Assembly: GCA_026193755.1 (NCBI GenBank)
Contig: JAPHUI010000085.1
Location: 1-18,683 of the forward strand
DNA from: Ignavibacteriaceae bacterium
GTDB taxonomy: Bacteria; Bacteroidota; Ignavibacteria; Ignavibacteriales; Ignavibacteriaceae
Direction: 5' to 3'
Length of the DNA: 18,683 nt
The translations under genes were made by a program, and so were the position numbers. Each line of letters starts with the position of its first letter. The first letter of the stretch is position 1. Below are positions 7,235-15,298 of this stretch, one piece after another. The notes under the pieces are model-generated. The model did no database searches and was not told the DNA's origin. It saw only the letters and a list, made by a program, of their open reading frames with translations.

Positions 7235-8263
7235 ATGCGCAAGTCCAAATCCACTAATCCTGAGATTTCTGAGGAAGAAAAAAAAATCGAGCAATCCCTT
7301 CGCCCTTTAAACATTAAAGAATTTGTCGGACAACCAAAGATTACTGATAATCTTAATGTATTTATTTCAGCTGCAAAGAAAAGGGGAGAAGCTCTTGATC
7401 ATACATTGCTCACCGGACCTCCCGGATTAGGAAAAACTACTCTTGCATATATCATTGCCAATGAAATGAGTGAAAAATTAAAAGTAACCTCCGGACCAGT
7501 GCTTGAGAAACCCGGTGACTTAGCAGGTATACTTACAAATTTGGAAGAAAAATCTGTGCTGTTTATTGATGAGATACACCGATTGAGTCCGGTTGTTGAA
7601 GAGTATCTCTATTCAGCTATGGAAGATTACAAGCTTGATATTATGATAGACAGCGGTCCTAATGCAAGAACAATTCAATTAAGTTTGCCGAAGTTCACTC
7701 TTGTGGGGGCAACAACAAGAGCAGGAATGTTAACATCACCTCTTCGGGATAGGTTTGGAATAAAATTCAGACTGGATTATTACGAAGCAGAATATATTCA
7801 AAAAATAATTTTACGCTCAGCTAAAATATTAAACGTAATTATTGATGAAGATGCTTCATTTGAAATTGCTAAACGTTCCCGAGGAACACCAAGAATAGCA
7901 AACAGATTATTAAGAAGAACACGTGACTTTGCTGATTTTGACAACAAAAAGAAAATTGATTTGGAAGTAGCCAGGAAAGCATTATCTGCACTGGAAGTAG
8001 ATGATTACGGTCTTGACGAGATGGACAAGGAAATTATTCTTGCAATAATTGAAAAATATAACGGTGGTCCGGTTGGATTAAATACTCTTTCGGTTGCTGT
8101 TAACGAAGATCCGGGAACAATTGAAGAAGTTTACGAACCATTTCTTATTCAGCAGGGTTTTATTCAAAGAACACCCAGGGGAAGAGAAGCTACTCATCTT
8201 GCATATAAAAGATTTGGCAAAAATAAATTTAAACAGGGAGATACCGAGTCTCTTTTTAAATAA
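7235..8263 (+). CDS. ruvB: Holliday junction branch migration helicase RuvB
   Basis: RuvB is the hexameric AAA+ motor that, with RuvA, drives branch migration of Holliday junctions in recombinational repair. The 342 residues are the usual length. Visible are Walker [11 protein letters not shown] (61-70), Walker [10 protein letters not shown] (108-116), sensor 1 LVGATTRAG (156-164) and the arginine-finger region PLRDRFG (169-175), then [13 protein letters not shown] (sensor 2) and the C-terminal winged helix with [10 protein letters not shown]. The ATG at 7235 has no good Shine-Dalgarno close by but is the only sensible start, as the [13 protein letters not shown] block follows shortly. ruvA and ruvC are not in the window. 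The M1 peptidase gene starts 41 bp downstream and could share its transcript. Confidence 0.97.
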   Translation: MRKSKSTNPEISEEEKKIEQSLRPLNIKEFVGQPKITDNLNVFISAAKKRGEALDHTLLTGPPGLGKTTLAYIIANEMSEKLKVTSGPVLEKPGDLAGILTNLEEKSVLFIDEIHRLSPVVEEYLYSAMEDYKLDIMIDSGPNARTIQLSLPKFTLVGATTRAGMLTSPLRDRFGIKFRLDYYEAEYIQKIILRSAKILNVIIDEDASFEIAKRSRGTPRIANRLLRRTRDFADFDNKKKIDLEVARKALSALEVDDYGLDEMDKEIILAIIEKYNGGPVGLNTLSVAVNEDPGTIEEVYEPFLIQQGFIQRTPRGREATHLAYKRFGKNKFKQGDTESLFK

Positions 8264-8304
8264 AAAAATTCTGTTCGACGATTTATCATAAGGATTAAAT
8301 CTAA

Positions 8305-10197
8305 ATGAAATTAAAATTTTTAATTCTCGAAGTCTTTTTTATTTTATTTTCCTCTCAATTATTTGCTCAAAATGAATTATACATTCCGAGAAACATCAGA
8401 TCAGCATACGAAAAAGGCACTCGTTCTTACGATGGAAAACCTGGACCAGAATACTGGCAGAATTCTTCTGACTATAAAATAGATGTGGAATTTGAACCTT
8501 CAGCTTATCTTATAAAAGGAAATGAAGAAATAACTTATCACAATAATAGTCCTGATACGCTTAAAACAATTGTGCTCAGGTTATACCCTAATATTTTTAA
8601 AAAAGGAAGTGTAAGAGATTATGGAATTGATCCTGATGGTGTTACAGACGGAGTTTCTGTAAAAAAACTTATTATCGGGAAGAATGAAATCAATTTAGAG
8701 AAAAAAAGTGTTTACAGAGTTCTAAACACAATTGCGATTGTTTCACTTCCTGAATTTATTCCACCCAAATCGTCTGCAGTATTAAAAGTAAACTGGGATT
8801 TCAATATTTCACCAAAATCAAAATTAAGAATAGGTGTGTATGATTCAACAACTGTTTTAGTTGGTTACTGGTATCCTCAAATAGCTGTTTATGATGATAT
8901 AGATGGCTGGGATTTCAATATTTATAGCGGGCAGGAAGAATTCTATAATGATTTTTCAACTTTTCATGTTAACATAACTTTACCAAATAATTTTGGTGTT
9001 TGGGCAACAGGTCAGCTACAAAATCCCGAGGAAGTTTATTCAGAAAAAATATATCGAAAATATTTGCAAGCCAATGAATCAGATACGGTAATTCACATTA
9101 TCACTTCTGATGATTTTTTCTCTTCATTTAAAAATAGTAGAGATAAAAATATTTGGAAGTATAAAGCTGAAAATGTTTCTGATTTTGCATTCGCAATAAG
9201 TGATCATTATTTGTGGGATGGTGTTACAACTAATCTAAATAATGCTGAAATTAAAAAAGTATTCGTTCAGGCAATTTATCCTGCTGAATCACCAGATTTT
9301 AATAAAGTTGCTGAAATCGCTAAGAATCTTGTCAATTATTATTCTAAAGAAATGCCAGGGATCATTTTTCCTTTCACTTCATTTATTGTGTTTAATAATG
9401 GCAGAGAAGGCGGAGGAATGGAATTTCCTATGATGATTAATGATGGTTCATATGATATTTATGAAAACACGGTTTCACTAACAGCGCATGAAATGGGTCA
9501 TCAGTATTTTCCGTTTTATGTTGGAACCAATGAGCAGAAGTACGCATTCATGGACGAAGGATGGGCAAACTTTCTTTCTTCAAGCTATATGAAAAAAATG
9601 GCGAATTTTAATTCCCGTTTGGCAAGAAATGTAGCTACGTACGAAAATTTAGCCGGTACTGAGGATGATATTCCTGAAATAATACCATCACTTTCTCAAG
9701 CATACGGAGCTTATCGAAACTCAGCCTATGACCGCCCCTCAGTTGCTTATGAAATATTAAATGATATACTCGGAGATAAACTTTTTCGAAAAGCATTCAA
9801 GGAATATATTAATAGATGGAATGGTAAACATCCAATCCCGTACGACTTCTATTTTACATTTAATGATGTCACAGGACAGGATTTGTCCTGGTTCTGGAAA
9901 CCCTGGTTTTTTGAAATTGGTTATCCTGATCTGGCAGTTGATAAAGTTGAAGTTCAAAATGGAAAAGCAACTATTAAAATTAGAAATGATGGAATAATGC
10001 CTGTCCCGGTAAAACTAACGGTTGACTATGAAAACGATGCAAGTGAAGCCTTATATTTTAAAGCTGATGTCTGGAAGAGTTCAGAAAAAGTATTTACTAC
10101 TGAAGTCGTACTTAAAGGAATTTTAAAGCAAGTAAAATTGGGAGATGTAAATATTCCTGATTCAAACAGGGAGAATAATCTATATGTAGTTCACTAG
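8305..10197 (+). CDS. Secreted M1 family zinc metallopeptidase
   Basis: M1 (gluzincin) enzymes are aminopeptidases acting on peptide N-termini. The 630-residue protein has a signal peptide (residues 1-21, probable cut LFA|Q), a beta-rich N-terminal domain, and a catalytic domain with HEMGH at 395-399 and the third zinc ligand Glu418 in DEGWANF, giving the expected HExxH-x18-E spacing. GGGMEF (369-374) replaces the usual GAMEN exopeptidase motif, keeping Met-Glu. A Tyr in AYDRPSVAYEIL is a candidate for the transition-state Tyr. A C-terminal beta domain follows; no T9SS sorting domain or lipobox is seen, so a periplasmic location is likely. The start is fixed by AAGGA upstream and the signal peptide. 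It may hydrolyse peptides for nutrition; the substrate is unknown. Confidence 0.9.
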   Translation: MKLKFLILEVFFILFSSQLFAQNELYIPRNIRSAYEKGTRSYDGKPGPEYWQNSSDYKIDVEFEPSAYLIKGNEEITYHNNSPDTLKTIVLRLYPNIFKKGSVRDYGIDPDGVTDGVSVKKLIIGKNEINLEKKSVYRVLNTIAIVSLPEFIPPKSSAVLKVNWDFNISPKSKLRIGVYDSTTVLVGYWYPQIAVYDDIDGWDFNIYSGQEEFYNDFSTFHVNITLPNNFGVWATGQLQNPEEVYSEKIYRKYLQANESDTVIHIITSDDFFSSFKNSRDKNIWKYKAENVSDFAFAISDHYLWDGVTTNLNNAEIKKVFVQAIYPAESPDFNKVAEIAKNLVNYYSKEMPGIIFPFTSFIVFNNGREGGGMEFPMMINDGSYDIYENTVSLTAHEMGHQYFPFYVGTNEQKYAFMDEGWANFLSSSYMKKMANFNSRLARNVATYENLAGTEDDIPEIIPSLSQAYGAYRNSAYDRPSVAYEILNDILGDKLFRKAFKEYINRWNGKHPIPYDFYFTFNDVTGQDLSWFWKPWFFEIGYPDLAVDKVEVQNGKATIKIRNDGIMPVPVKLTVDYENDASEALYFKADVWKSSEKVFTTEVVLKGILKQVKLGDVNIPDSNRENNLYVVH

Positions 10198-10234
10198 AGA
10201 GTAAGTCCTTAAATACTTACTCTTCCTTTTTTTT
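10198..10234 (+). terminator. Terminator between the M1 peptidase and bTHX genes
   Basis: AGAGTAAGT (10198-10206) pairs with ACTTACTCT (10215-10223), loop of 8, followed after TCC by eight T (10227-10234). The stem begins right after the peptidase stop and contains the TAA of the convergent bTHX gene (10217-10219). The T run sits only on the plus side, so it should work mainly for the peptidase transcript. Confidence 0.75.
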
Positions 10235-10789
10235 CCTTGGTCTTCCACGTTTCTTTGGAGCAGCTTTTGTAGTTTCAGCTTTTTCCTCTTTTTTCTTTTT
10301 TGGTTTCTTTTCTTTTTTAGGTTCTTTTTCTTTGGGTTCCTCTTTGACCGGTTCTTCCAGCTTAATCGTTTCTTTTTCTTTTGACTCTTCTTTTTTAATA
10401 TCTTCTGTTGGTGCTTCTTCCTTTGGAGTTTCCTCTTTAGTTTCTTCTTCCTTTGTTTCGTTTACTTCAATTTCTGCTTTTACAGGTATCTCAACAATTT
10501 CGGGAACTTCAGCAACAGTTTTTTCTTCAATTTCAACTGGTTTAATTTCTTCTTTAATCTCAACTATCTCGGGTTTTTTAATTTCAACTTCTTCGACCTT
10601 GGTTTCAGCGATTACCGTTTTTTCTACCACAGGTTCGGGCTTTGCTACTTTTTTCTGCTCGACATGTTTAGGTTTCTCTTCTAATTTTTTTCTGGAGCTG
10701 AGAATCCTTCCCTTTTTTCGCAATCTTGTTTTTCCATATGAATGTTTAAATCTTTTACCTTTTTTTGATTTTTTGTCGCCTTTTCCCAT
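10217..10789 (-). CDS. Ribosomal protein bTHX homologue with Lys/Glu-rich extension and C-terminal AT-hook
   Basis: Residues 1-26 (MGKGDKKSKKGKRFKHSYGK, then TRLRKK) match the whole of the small ribosomal protein bTHX (Thx/S31), which in Thermus is a basic peptide of about 26 residues buried in the head of the 30S subunit. Here the protein continues to 190 residues. About residues 35-178 are low-complexity, rich in Lys, Glu, Val and Pro with repeated K-E-E and V-E-I units, with few aromatic residues and no predicted fold. The last 12 residues, KKRGRPRKKKEE (179-190), contain R-G-R-P (181-184), the core of an AT-hook that binds the minor groove of AT-rich DNA. A start elsewhere is unlikely, since bTHX begins at this Met and GGAAAG lies upstream. 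It may be a ribosomal protein with a nucleic-acid-binding tail, or a DNA-binding protein built on a bTHX-like start. The antisense frame is open but is a composition effect. Confidence 0.8.
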   Translation of the reverse strand: MGKGDKKSKKGKRFKHSYGKTRLRKKGRILSSRKKLEEKPKHVEQKKVAKPEPVVEKTVIAETKVEEVEIKKPEIVEIKEEIKPVEIEEKTVAEVPEIVEIPVKAEIEVNETKEEETKEETPKEEAPTEDIKKEESKEKETIKLEEPVKEEPKEKEPKKEKKPKKKKEEKAETTKAAPKKRGRPRKKKEE

Positions 10790-10882
10790 TATTCGCTTTC
10801 CGGATTGTTTATTCTAAAAAATTTAATATACAATAATACTCTGCTTGGTACTAACTTTCAATTATTACAGAAACTAAGATTA

Positions 10883-11530
10883 TCAGCTATTTCTATTGGT
10901 ATAGAACACTTTAATGCTTGTAATAATCATACTAATATATGCAATTAAAAATAAAATCCAGTTAAAATCGGTTGGTCTTGCCTCATTAAGATTACTGCCA
11001 CCTAGAATTATTTTAATGCTGTCTTCCATAAACGTATAAAGAATAATAAAGATAGATAAACAAAATATTATCCAATTGAATGAAGTAATTTTAAATTTGA
11101 CTTCAATTATTAACAAATAGGCGACTGTAATTAATAATAAAGAAATAAGAACAGGTGTTATAACAGGACCCCACCAGGGTAATGGTATCAGGAATAGTAT
11201 ATCCCATTCGAATAGCGATTTAGGCCAATGGATAAATAAAAAAAGCCAGACGTAATAAAATATATCCCAGATTGCGAATGCAAATATTGAGTAACCAATT
11301 CTTTTTTGCCAGGTATTACCAGCTATTAAACCAATAAGGAATAACATTACAAGTGTTGCAGCTTCACGTCCAATCTCAATAATCGTATATGGATCAGCTA
11401 AAAGTGGAGTATCTCTCAGAAGATCTTTTATGCCATACATTGCCCGCAGGTAAACAACAACCGCAGATTCCAGATATGCCATTGCAATGGAGAATAATAT
11501 TATCCAGATTAGGTTTTTATTTTTTGACAT
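10883..11530 (-). CDS. Predicted six-span membrane protein, unknown function
   Basis: I cannot assign a function. The 215-residue protein has about six hydrophobic segments, near residues 7-27, 52-71, 78-99, 112-141, 152-168 and 191-210. Polar residues inside or beside the membrane look like family signatures rather than random sequence: AYLESAVVVYLR (18-29), AIWDIFYYVWL (86-96) and WDILFLIPLPWWGPV (109-123), the last rich in Trp and Pro. There is no signal peptide beyond the first span. It is the last gene of a minus-strand row (CYTH, DinB-like, 77-residue membrane protein, this gene) with gaps of 24, 8 and 17 bp, so co-transcription is likely. Confidence 0.8.
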   Translation of the reverse strand: MSKNKNLIWIILFSIAMAYLESAVVVYLRAMYGIKDLLRDTPLLADPYTIIEIGREAATLVMLFLIGLIAGNTWQKRIGYSIFAFAIWDIFYYVWLFLFIHWPKSLFEWDILFLIPLPWWGPVITPVLISLLLITVAYLLIIEVKFKITSFNWIIFCLSIFIILYTFMEDSIKIILGGSNLNEARPTDFNWILFLIAYISMIITSIKVFYTNRNS

Positions 11531-11547
11531 TTTTATAATTAATTATC

Positions 11548-11781
11548 TTACTGATTAGACCGGAAAATTTTTCTTGAAAAATAAATTGAAATTGAACCAA
11601 AAATACCAAAAATAATTACTGCAAATGCAAATAGTTCCACATCTGCGAAAAGCAATCCCGGACCGTAACTTTGTCTTTCAATAAATGATATCAGGAAAAA
11701 GTATGCAGAAATTAGAAAAAGCAGAATAAATAGTAATCCCAAGACAAGTAATATTGAAGCGAAAAAAGATTTACCACGCAT
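11548..11781 (-). CDS. Small two-span membrane protein, unknown function
   Basis: This 77-residue protein has two strong hydrophobic stretches (about 8-31 and 48-67), joined by a short loop with ERQSYGPG, and a basic end (RKIFRSNQ). No known family is recognised. It sits 8 bp after the DinB-like gene and 17 bp before the six-span membrane protein gene, tight spacing that supports it being a real gene of that operon. It could be a partner of its membrane neighbour. Confidence 0.7.
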   Translation of the reverse strand: MRGKSFFASILLVLGLLFILLFLISAYFFLISFIERQSYGPGLLFADVELFAFAVIIFGIFGSISIYFSRKIFRSNQ

Positions 11782-11789
11782 TATAAGTT

Positions 11790-12281
11790 TTACTTATCAT
11801 TTTGTTTAGAGTTGATGAGTTTTTCTATTTGTCTTCTGTGCCTTAGAATGTGGACAATTGCATGTTCAAGTAATTGTTCCAAATCATATTGTGGACCCCA
11901 ACGAGCTTTAATTTTAACTTTCATAATTTCATCATCAGAAAATTCCCCTTTGCCTTCAAGTGTTTCTGCTGTGTAAGCAAGCATTTTGTCTAACTCAAGA
12001 ATGAAATCGTTTTTAGAATAGAGTTTTCTTTCTGGAGAGCTTTTGGGAATTGAAAACCAATCCCGGATGTAATTCGCATAACCATATCCTGAATTGGTAA
12101 CGTGCGAAACTATTGTTTGAACTGAACGACAGTCCTCGTCCTTTGTATCCTGATCGATAATCTTTTGAAAATCCTGTTCAGAAATTTGTAAGATAAGATT
12201 TTTCAAATCAACTGCAGAACGCTCATATTCATCCATAAGCGCACCGACTGCACCTTTACGGTATTTTTTTTCCAAAGTCAT
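11790..12281 (-). CDS. DinB/YfiT-like metal-binding four-helix protein
   Basis: The DinB superfamily is a four-helix bundle with a three-histidine metal site; members include thiol S-transferases and many stress-linked proteins without known activity. The 163 residues are helical, with a His in IVSHV (His60) on the second helix and an H-x3-H-x3-H run LEHAIVHILRHRRQ (His140, His144, His148) on the last. His60, His144 and His148 would be the usual metal triad. The N-terminal helix contains MDEYERSAVDLKNLI, as expected for the first bundle helix. The gene is second in a probable four-gene operon after the CYTH gene. The substrate is not predictable from the sequence. Confidence 0.85.
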   Translation of the reverse strand: MTLEKKYRKGAVGALMDEYERSAVDLKNLILQISEQDFQKIIDQDTKDEDCRSVQTIVSHVTNSGYGYANYIRDWFSIPKSSPERKLYSKNDFILELDKMLAYTAETLEGKGEFSDDEIMKVKIKARWGPQYDLEQLLEHAIVHILRHRRQIEKLINSKQNDK

Positions 12282-12305
12282 ATTTTAACTTTTTATTTTT
12301 TATGC

Positions 12306-12821
12306 TCAAGTACTTGTTTCAAGTAAATCAATATAAGCTTTATCAACCAAATCTTTTTTATCAATGCCTAACTTTTTTAGAAATTCATTTGCTATTGAAA
12401 TACCTTCATTTTCATTTTGCTCATTACTCAGAACTACTTCCAATTCAAGGAACGTTCCAAGATTTTCGACTTTATCTAAGTGTATTCTTGTATTTCCAAC
12501 AATATACAAAGATCGATTTTTTTTAACGACTCCGCGTATGCCTAAACTAGTTTCCAAAATCTCTTTAAGAGCTATAGGATTATCAGTTTTATATAACTTA
12601 TAATCAGACCGCTTTGGTCCGGCAGAATCATTTCTAAGATAGTAAATCAATTCGCCTTTCTCTTGTGAAAAAATTCTGAGCTTTAATCTGCCAATATCTG
12701 TTTTAAAGAACGTATCTTCATGAAAGATCTCTCCTGTTTCTTTAATGTCTAATTTTTCTACTTTTCTTCGAATAACTTCTATGTTAGAAATTCTAGCTTT
12801 TATTTCGATGTTCGCTGGCAT
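12306..12821 (-). CDS. CYTH domain protein (class IV adenylate cyclase/triphosphatase type)
   Basis: CYTH proteins form a beta tunnel that binds triphosphates with two metal ions; members are CyaB-type adenylate cyclases, thiamine triphosphatases and inorganic triphosphatases. The 171 residues carry the N-terminal NIEIKAR (4-10), which keeps Glu6 and Lys8 of the E-x-E-x-K signature with Asn in the first position, then basic strands RLKLR (45-49) and KKNRSLYIV (100-108), and the acidic strand HLDKVENLGTFLELE (114-128) with Asp116, Glu119, Glu126 and Glu128 as probable metal ligands. This resembles the CyaB-like branch starting NIEIKAR. It is the first gene of the tight minus-strand operon. Which reaction it performs (cAMP formation or triphosphate hydrolysis) cannot be decided from sequence. 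Confidence 0.85.
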   Translation of the reverse strand: MPANIEIKARISNIEVIRRKVEKLDIKETGEIFHEDTFFKTDIGRLKLRIFSQEKGELIYYLRNDSAGPKRSDYKLYKTDNPIALKEILETSLGIRGVVKKNRSLYIVGNTRIHLDKVENLGTFLELEVVLSNEQNENEGISIANEFLKKLGIDKKDLVDKAYIDLLETST

Positions 12822-12930
12822 ATTGGGAAATGTGAGAAAAAATGTTTTAACTTTATTTATTATATAAGTAAGACGTATCTAAATATAAATTACTTTTAAT
12901 TCAAATTTGAATAAGATTTTAAATAATTTA

Positions 12931-12961
12931 AAATAAAAAGACCACCTAAGGAGGTGGTCTT
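12931..12961 (-). terminator. Rho-independent terminator of the T9SS-sorted protein gene
   Basis: AAGACCACCT (12938-12947) and AGGTGGTCTT (12952-12961) form a perfect 10-bp stem with a 4-base loop. On the minus strand it is followed by TTTTATTT, and it lies 24 bp past the stop of the gene at 12985..14898. Confidence 0.9.
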
Positions 12962-12984
12962 AAAGTTTTGTTATTTAGCTGTTC

Positions 12985-14898
12985 TTACTTCATCAATATC
13001 ATCTTTTTAACATCAATAAAATGATTATTTCCATCAACTCCCTGAACTTCAAGTTTGTAAAAATATACTCCACTAGTTAATCCCTTAGGATTGAATTGAT
13101 ATTCATAACTGCCGGTTTCTAAAGTCTGATTTACTAATTCAGATACGAATTCACCAAGTATATTAAACACCTTTAAGCTAACCTTACTTGTTGCTGGCAA
13201 CTCGAACTTAATCTTTGTAGATGGATTGAATGGGTTCGGGTAATTCTGCGACAATGAGTAATTATCAGGTAATCCTTCATTAGTATTTTCTACAGATACC
13301 GGAGGCGAGCAACCATAGGCAGCCCAAACATCAAATGGACCGGTAGGTACGAAGGTCGCAAAACAACTATCACCGGCAGCGTATCTGAATCCTGGTTTGG
13401 GACCTACTAATCCAGAAAGAATACTTGTGCCATTCATCATACCAACATTTTGAGGCCAGACACCCAAATTAGTTGTTCCTATATAACGCAATGAATCAGG
13501 GCTTCCATCCAACCTCCAGGCAAAATAGTGTTTTGGTGAATTCCTTACACCTACAATATCGGGTTGCCAGGAATTGCTTGTTACACTTCCCTGTAGAGCC
13601 GCTTCGAACATTGAGTTGAAGTTTCCATAATTAATAGTCCGGAAATATTTAATTCTCCAAACATTATTTGTGTTTTGCCTGAATACGCAAATTATACTTC
13701 CATTGCCATTACCATTGGAAGATAGTCTTGCATATTGTTTATAATCACCTGCCTGGCTGCCACGGATAAATCCTCCGGCTCCGTCTGCAGTACCGGGTCC
13801 ATTATAAATATCACTTTTTGCAAAGAATAAACCCGTACTGTCAGGTACATTTGAGAATGAAACAATTAATGAATCTGAACTATTATTGAAGTATGCTATA
13901 TCAGAATGAAGATCTCTCTGGTTGTTGTCTGATTGGGAATACCACCAGAACTTGTCAGCCTTATATGCAAATGTAGGTGTTACTGTATATGGATTTGTAC
14001 ATCTTAATGTTTTTTGTGTATTAACACTTGAAGTCCCTGCACTGGAATCAAATGAAGCAACCATATAAACATATGCGTTAGTACTGTAAGTTGCGTTATC
14101 AGAAGTTATTCGTGGACGGTAGTATCTTTTGGTTGCATCATCTCCAGGCCAGGAGAGAGCAAAAAAACCACCACTGAATGTCGGCGTCTGTAAAATCATG
14201 CCACCTGTACGCCATCTTCCAGTTCCTGCATCGTTTCTGTATCCGTAAACTACCCATACATATTTTTCACCAGTGGAACTTTCAATTATTTCCATATCCA
14301 TTTGATCATAGTTTATCCAATCTGTTCCACCAAGTTTTCCCCAACCATACCAGGTCCAATTCGCACCATTATCATCTGAAAAATATACTCTAATAGTATC
14401 GGCAGCACCAGTTGATCTTATTGAAAATGCTGACCAAATTCTACCGGCAGTTGAACCATTCTGTTCTGTTGTGGTTGCGTGCGAAGAAATAAAGGATGAA
14501 CCGGAATTGAAGATTTCCACGTTTCCTATGAGATCTGGTGAGAACGGAGGATCTTGGTTATTAGCAAGTCCAATTTCACCATTATAATATTCACCGGGTC
14601 TTGAAACAGAATTCGGATTTAAAGCCTCAAGTCTGTTTTCAAGTTCCATAATTCTATTGAAAAGACTTCTGTCATTCTGTGCTCTTAGTTCTCTGATTTC
14701 ATTCCTAAGCTGAATTTCTTCAGCTGTTGCCTGATGTACTTCGGGTAAACCCGACACATCATCAGGATTTATAGAATTGTTACCTTTGAACTGAACTCTT
14801 GTATTAAAGAGTCCTGTTTCTTCCTGGGCAAAGATACTCTCTGAACAGAATAAGCCCAGAATTAAAAGTAACGAGAAAAAGTGAATGAAATATTTCAT
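12985..14898 (-). CDS. Secreted protein with T9SS type A sorting domain
   Basis: The 637-residue protein has a signal peptide (1-24, probable cut IFA|Q). Residues 58-93 are a short predicted coiled coil (EEIQLRNEIRE ... IMELENRLEAL). A long beta-rich middle follows, full of Trp, Tyr, Ser and Asn, with one Asp-box-like turn SDDNGANWTW (174-183), suggesting a sialidase-like propeller or related repeat fold. The last 90 residues form the sorting domain: SQNYPNPFNPST (550-561) and GVYFYKL (610-616), ending VKKMILMK. This domain directs passage through the outer membrane by the type IX system and then attachment to the surface or release. The start has a near-perfect AAGGAGGT 5 nt upstream, suggesting strong translation. 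No catalytic residues are recognised, so an adhesive or structural role is as likely as an enzymatic one. A monocistronic unit with its own terminator. Confidence 0.9.
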   Translation of the reverse strand: MKYFIHFFSLLLILGLFCSESIFAQEETGLFNTRVQFKGNNSINPDDVSGLPEVHQATAEEIQLRNEIRELRAQNDRSLFNRIMELENRLEALNPNSVSRPGEYYNGEIGLANNQDPPFSPDLIGNVEIFNSGSSFISSHATTTEQNGSTAGRIWSAFSIRSTGAADTIRVYFSDDNGANWTWYGWGKLGGTDWINYDQMDMEIIESSTGEKYVWVVYGYRNDAGTGRWRTGGMILQTPTFSGGFFALSWPGDDATKRYYRPRITSDNATYSTNAYVYMVASFDSSAGTSSVNTQKTLRCTNPYTVTPTFAYKADKFWWYSQSDNNQRDLHSDIAYFNNSSDSLIVSFSNVPDSTGLFFAKSDIYNGPGTADGAGGFIRGSQAGDYKQYARLSSNGNGNGSIICVFRQNTNNVWRIKYFRTINYGNFNSMFEAALQGSVTSNSWQPDIVGVRNSPKHYFAWRLDGSPDSLRYIGTTNLGVWPQNVGMMNGTSILSGLVGPKPGFRYAAGDSCFATFVPTGPFDVWAAYGCSPPVSVENTNEGLPDNYSLSQNYPNPFNPSTKIKFELPATSKVSLKVFNILGEFVSELVNQTLETGSYEYQFNPKGLTSGVYFYKLEVQGVDGNNHFIDVKKMILMK

Positions 14899-15298
14899 TT
14901 ACTACCTCCTTATTATTGGTTGATTAGTGTATGATTAAGTTCTTCCGAACTGTTTAAATAATCTGAGTGAATAGATCTTTGAATATTGTATTTCGTGAGA
15001 ATGGAAAAAGAAATTGAATTGTAGTATTAAATTGTATCCAGAAATCATTTATACCCTAGTTGATGAAAAATTATCGTTATTAATTAGACTAACTTTAACA
15101 AAATCTATGCTAAAAGTAAAACAAATACTCTTAAAAACAAATATTAATTTATTTTAATTCGTTTTTTTAATTTATTTCCCGTTTATGCTTATGTAAGTAT
15201 TATTAGACAATCGATTTATTTTTTGTTTCACCTCATTTTTGATTACAACAATTAGCTTTTATTACATCAAATGTTGAAGAATTAGGAAATTTTAACCG
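14899..15298. other. 400-bp AT-rich intergenic region
   Basis: This separates the symporter gene (ending at 15299, minus) from the T9SS-sorted protein gene (starting at 14898, minus), so it must hold the latter's promoter and leader. I see the full ribosome binding site AAGGAGGT (minus, 14904-14911) and a short perfect hairpin AGTTC-TTCC-GAACT (14938-14951) about 40 nt before the start codon. I see no ORF, tRNA or strong terminator for the symporter in the rest. Confidence 0.6.

Noticed and set aside
10332-10817. 161-codon open frame opposite the bTHX gene, Ser/Phe/Ile-rich
   Set aside because: It is the reverse of a Lys/Glu-rich low-complexity gene, which leaves the antisense frame free of stops. 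No family or start signal supports it.
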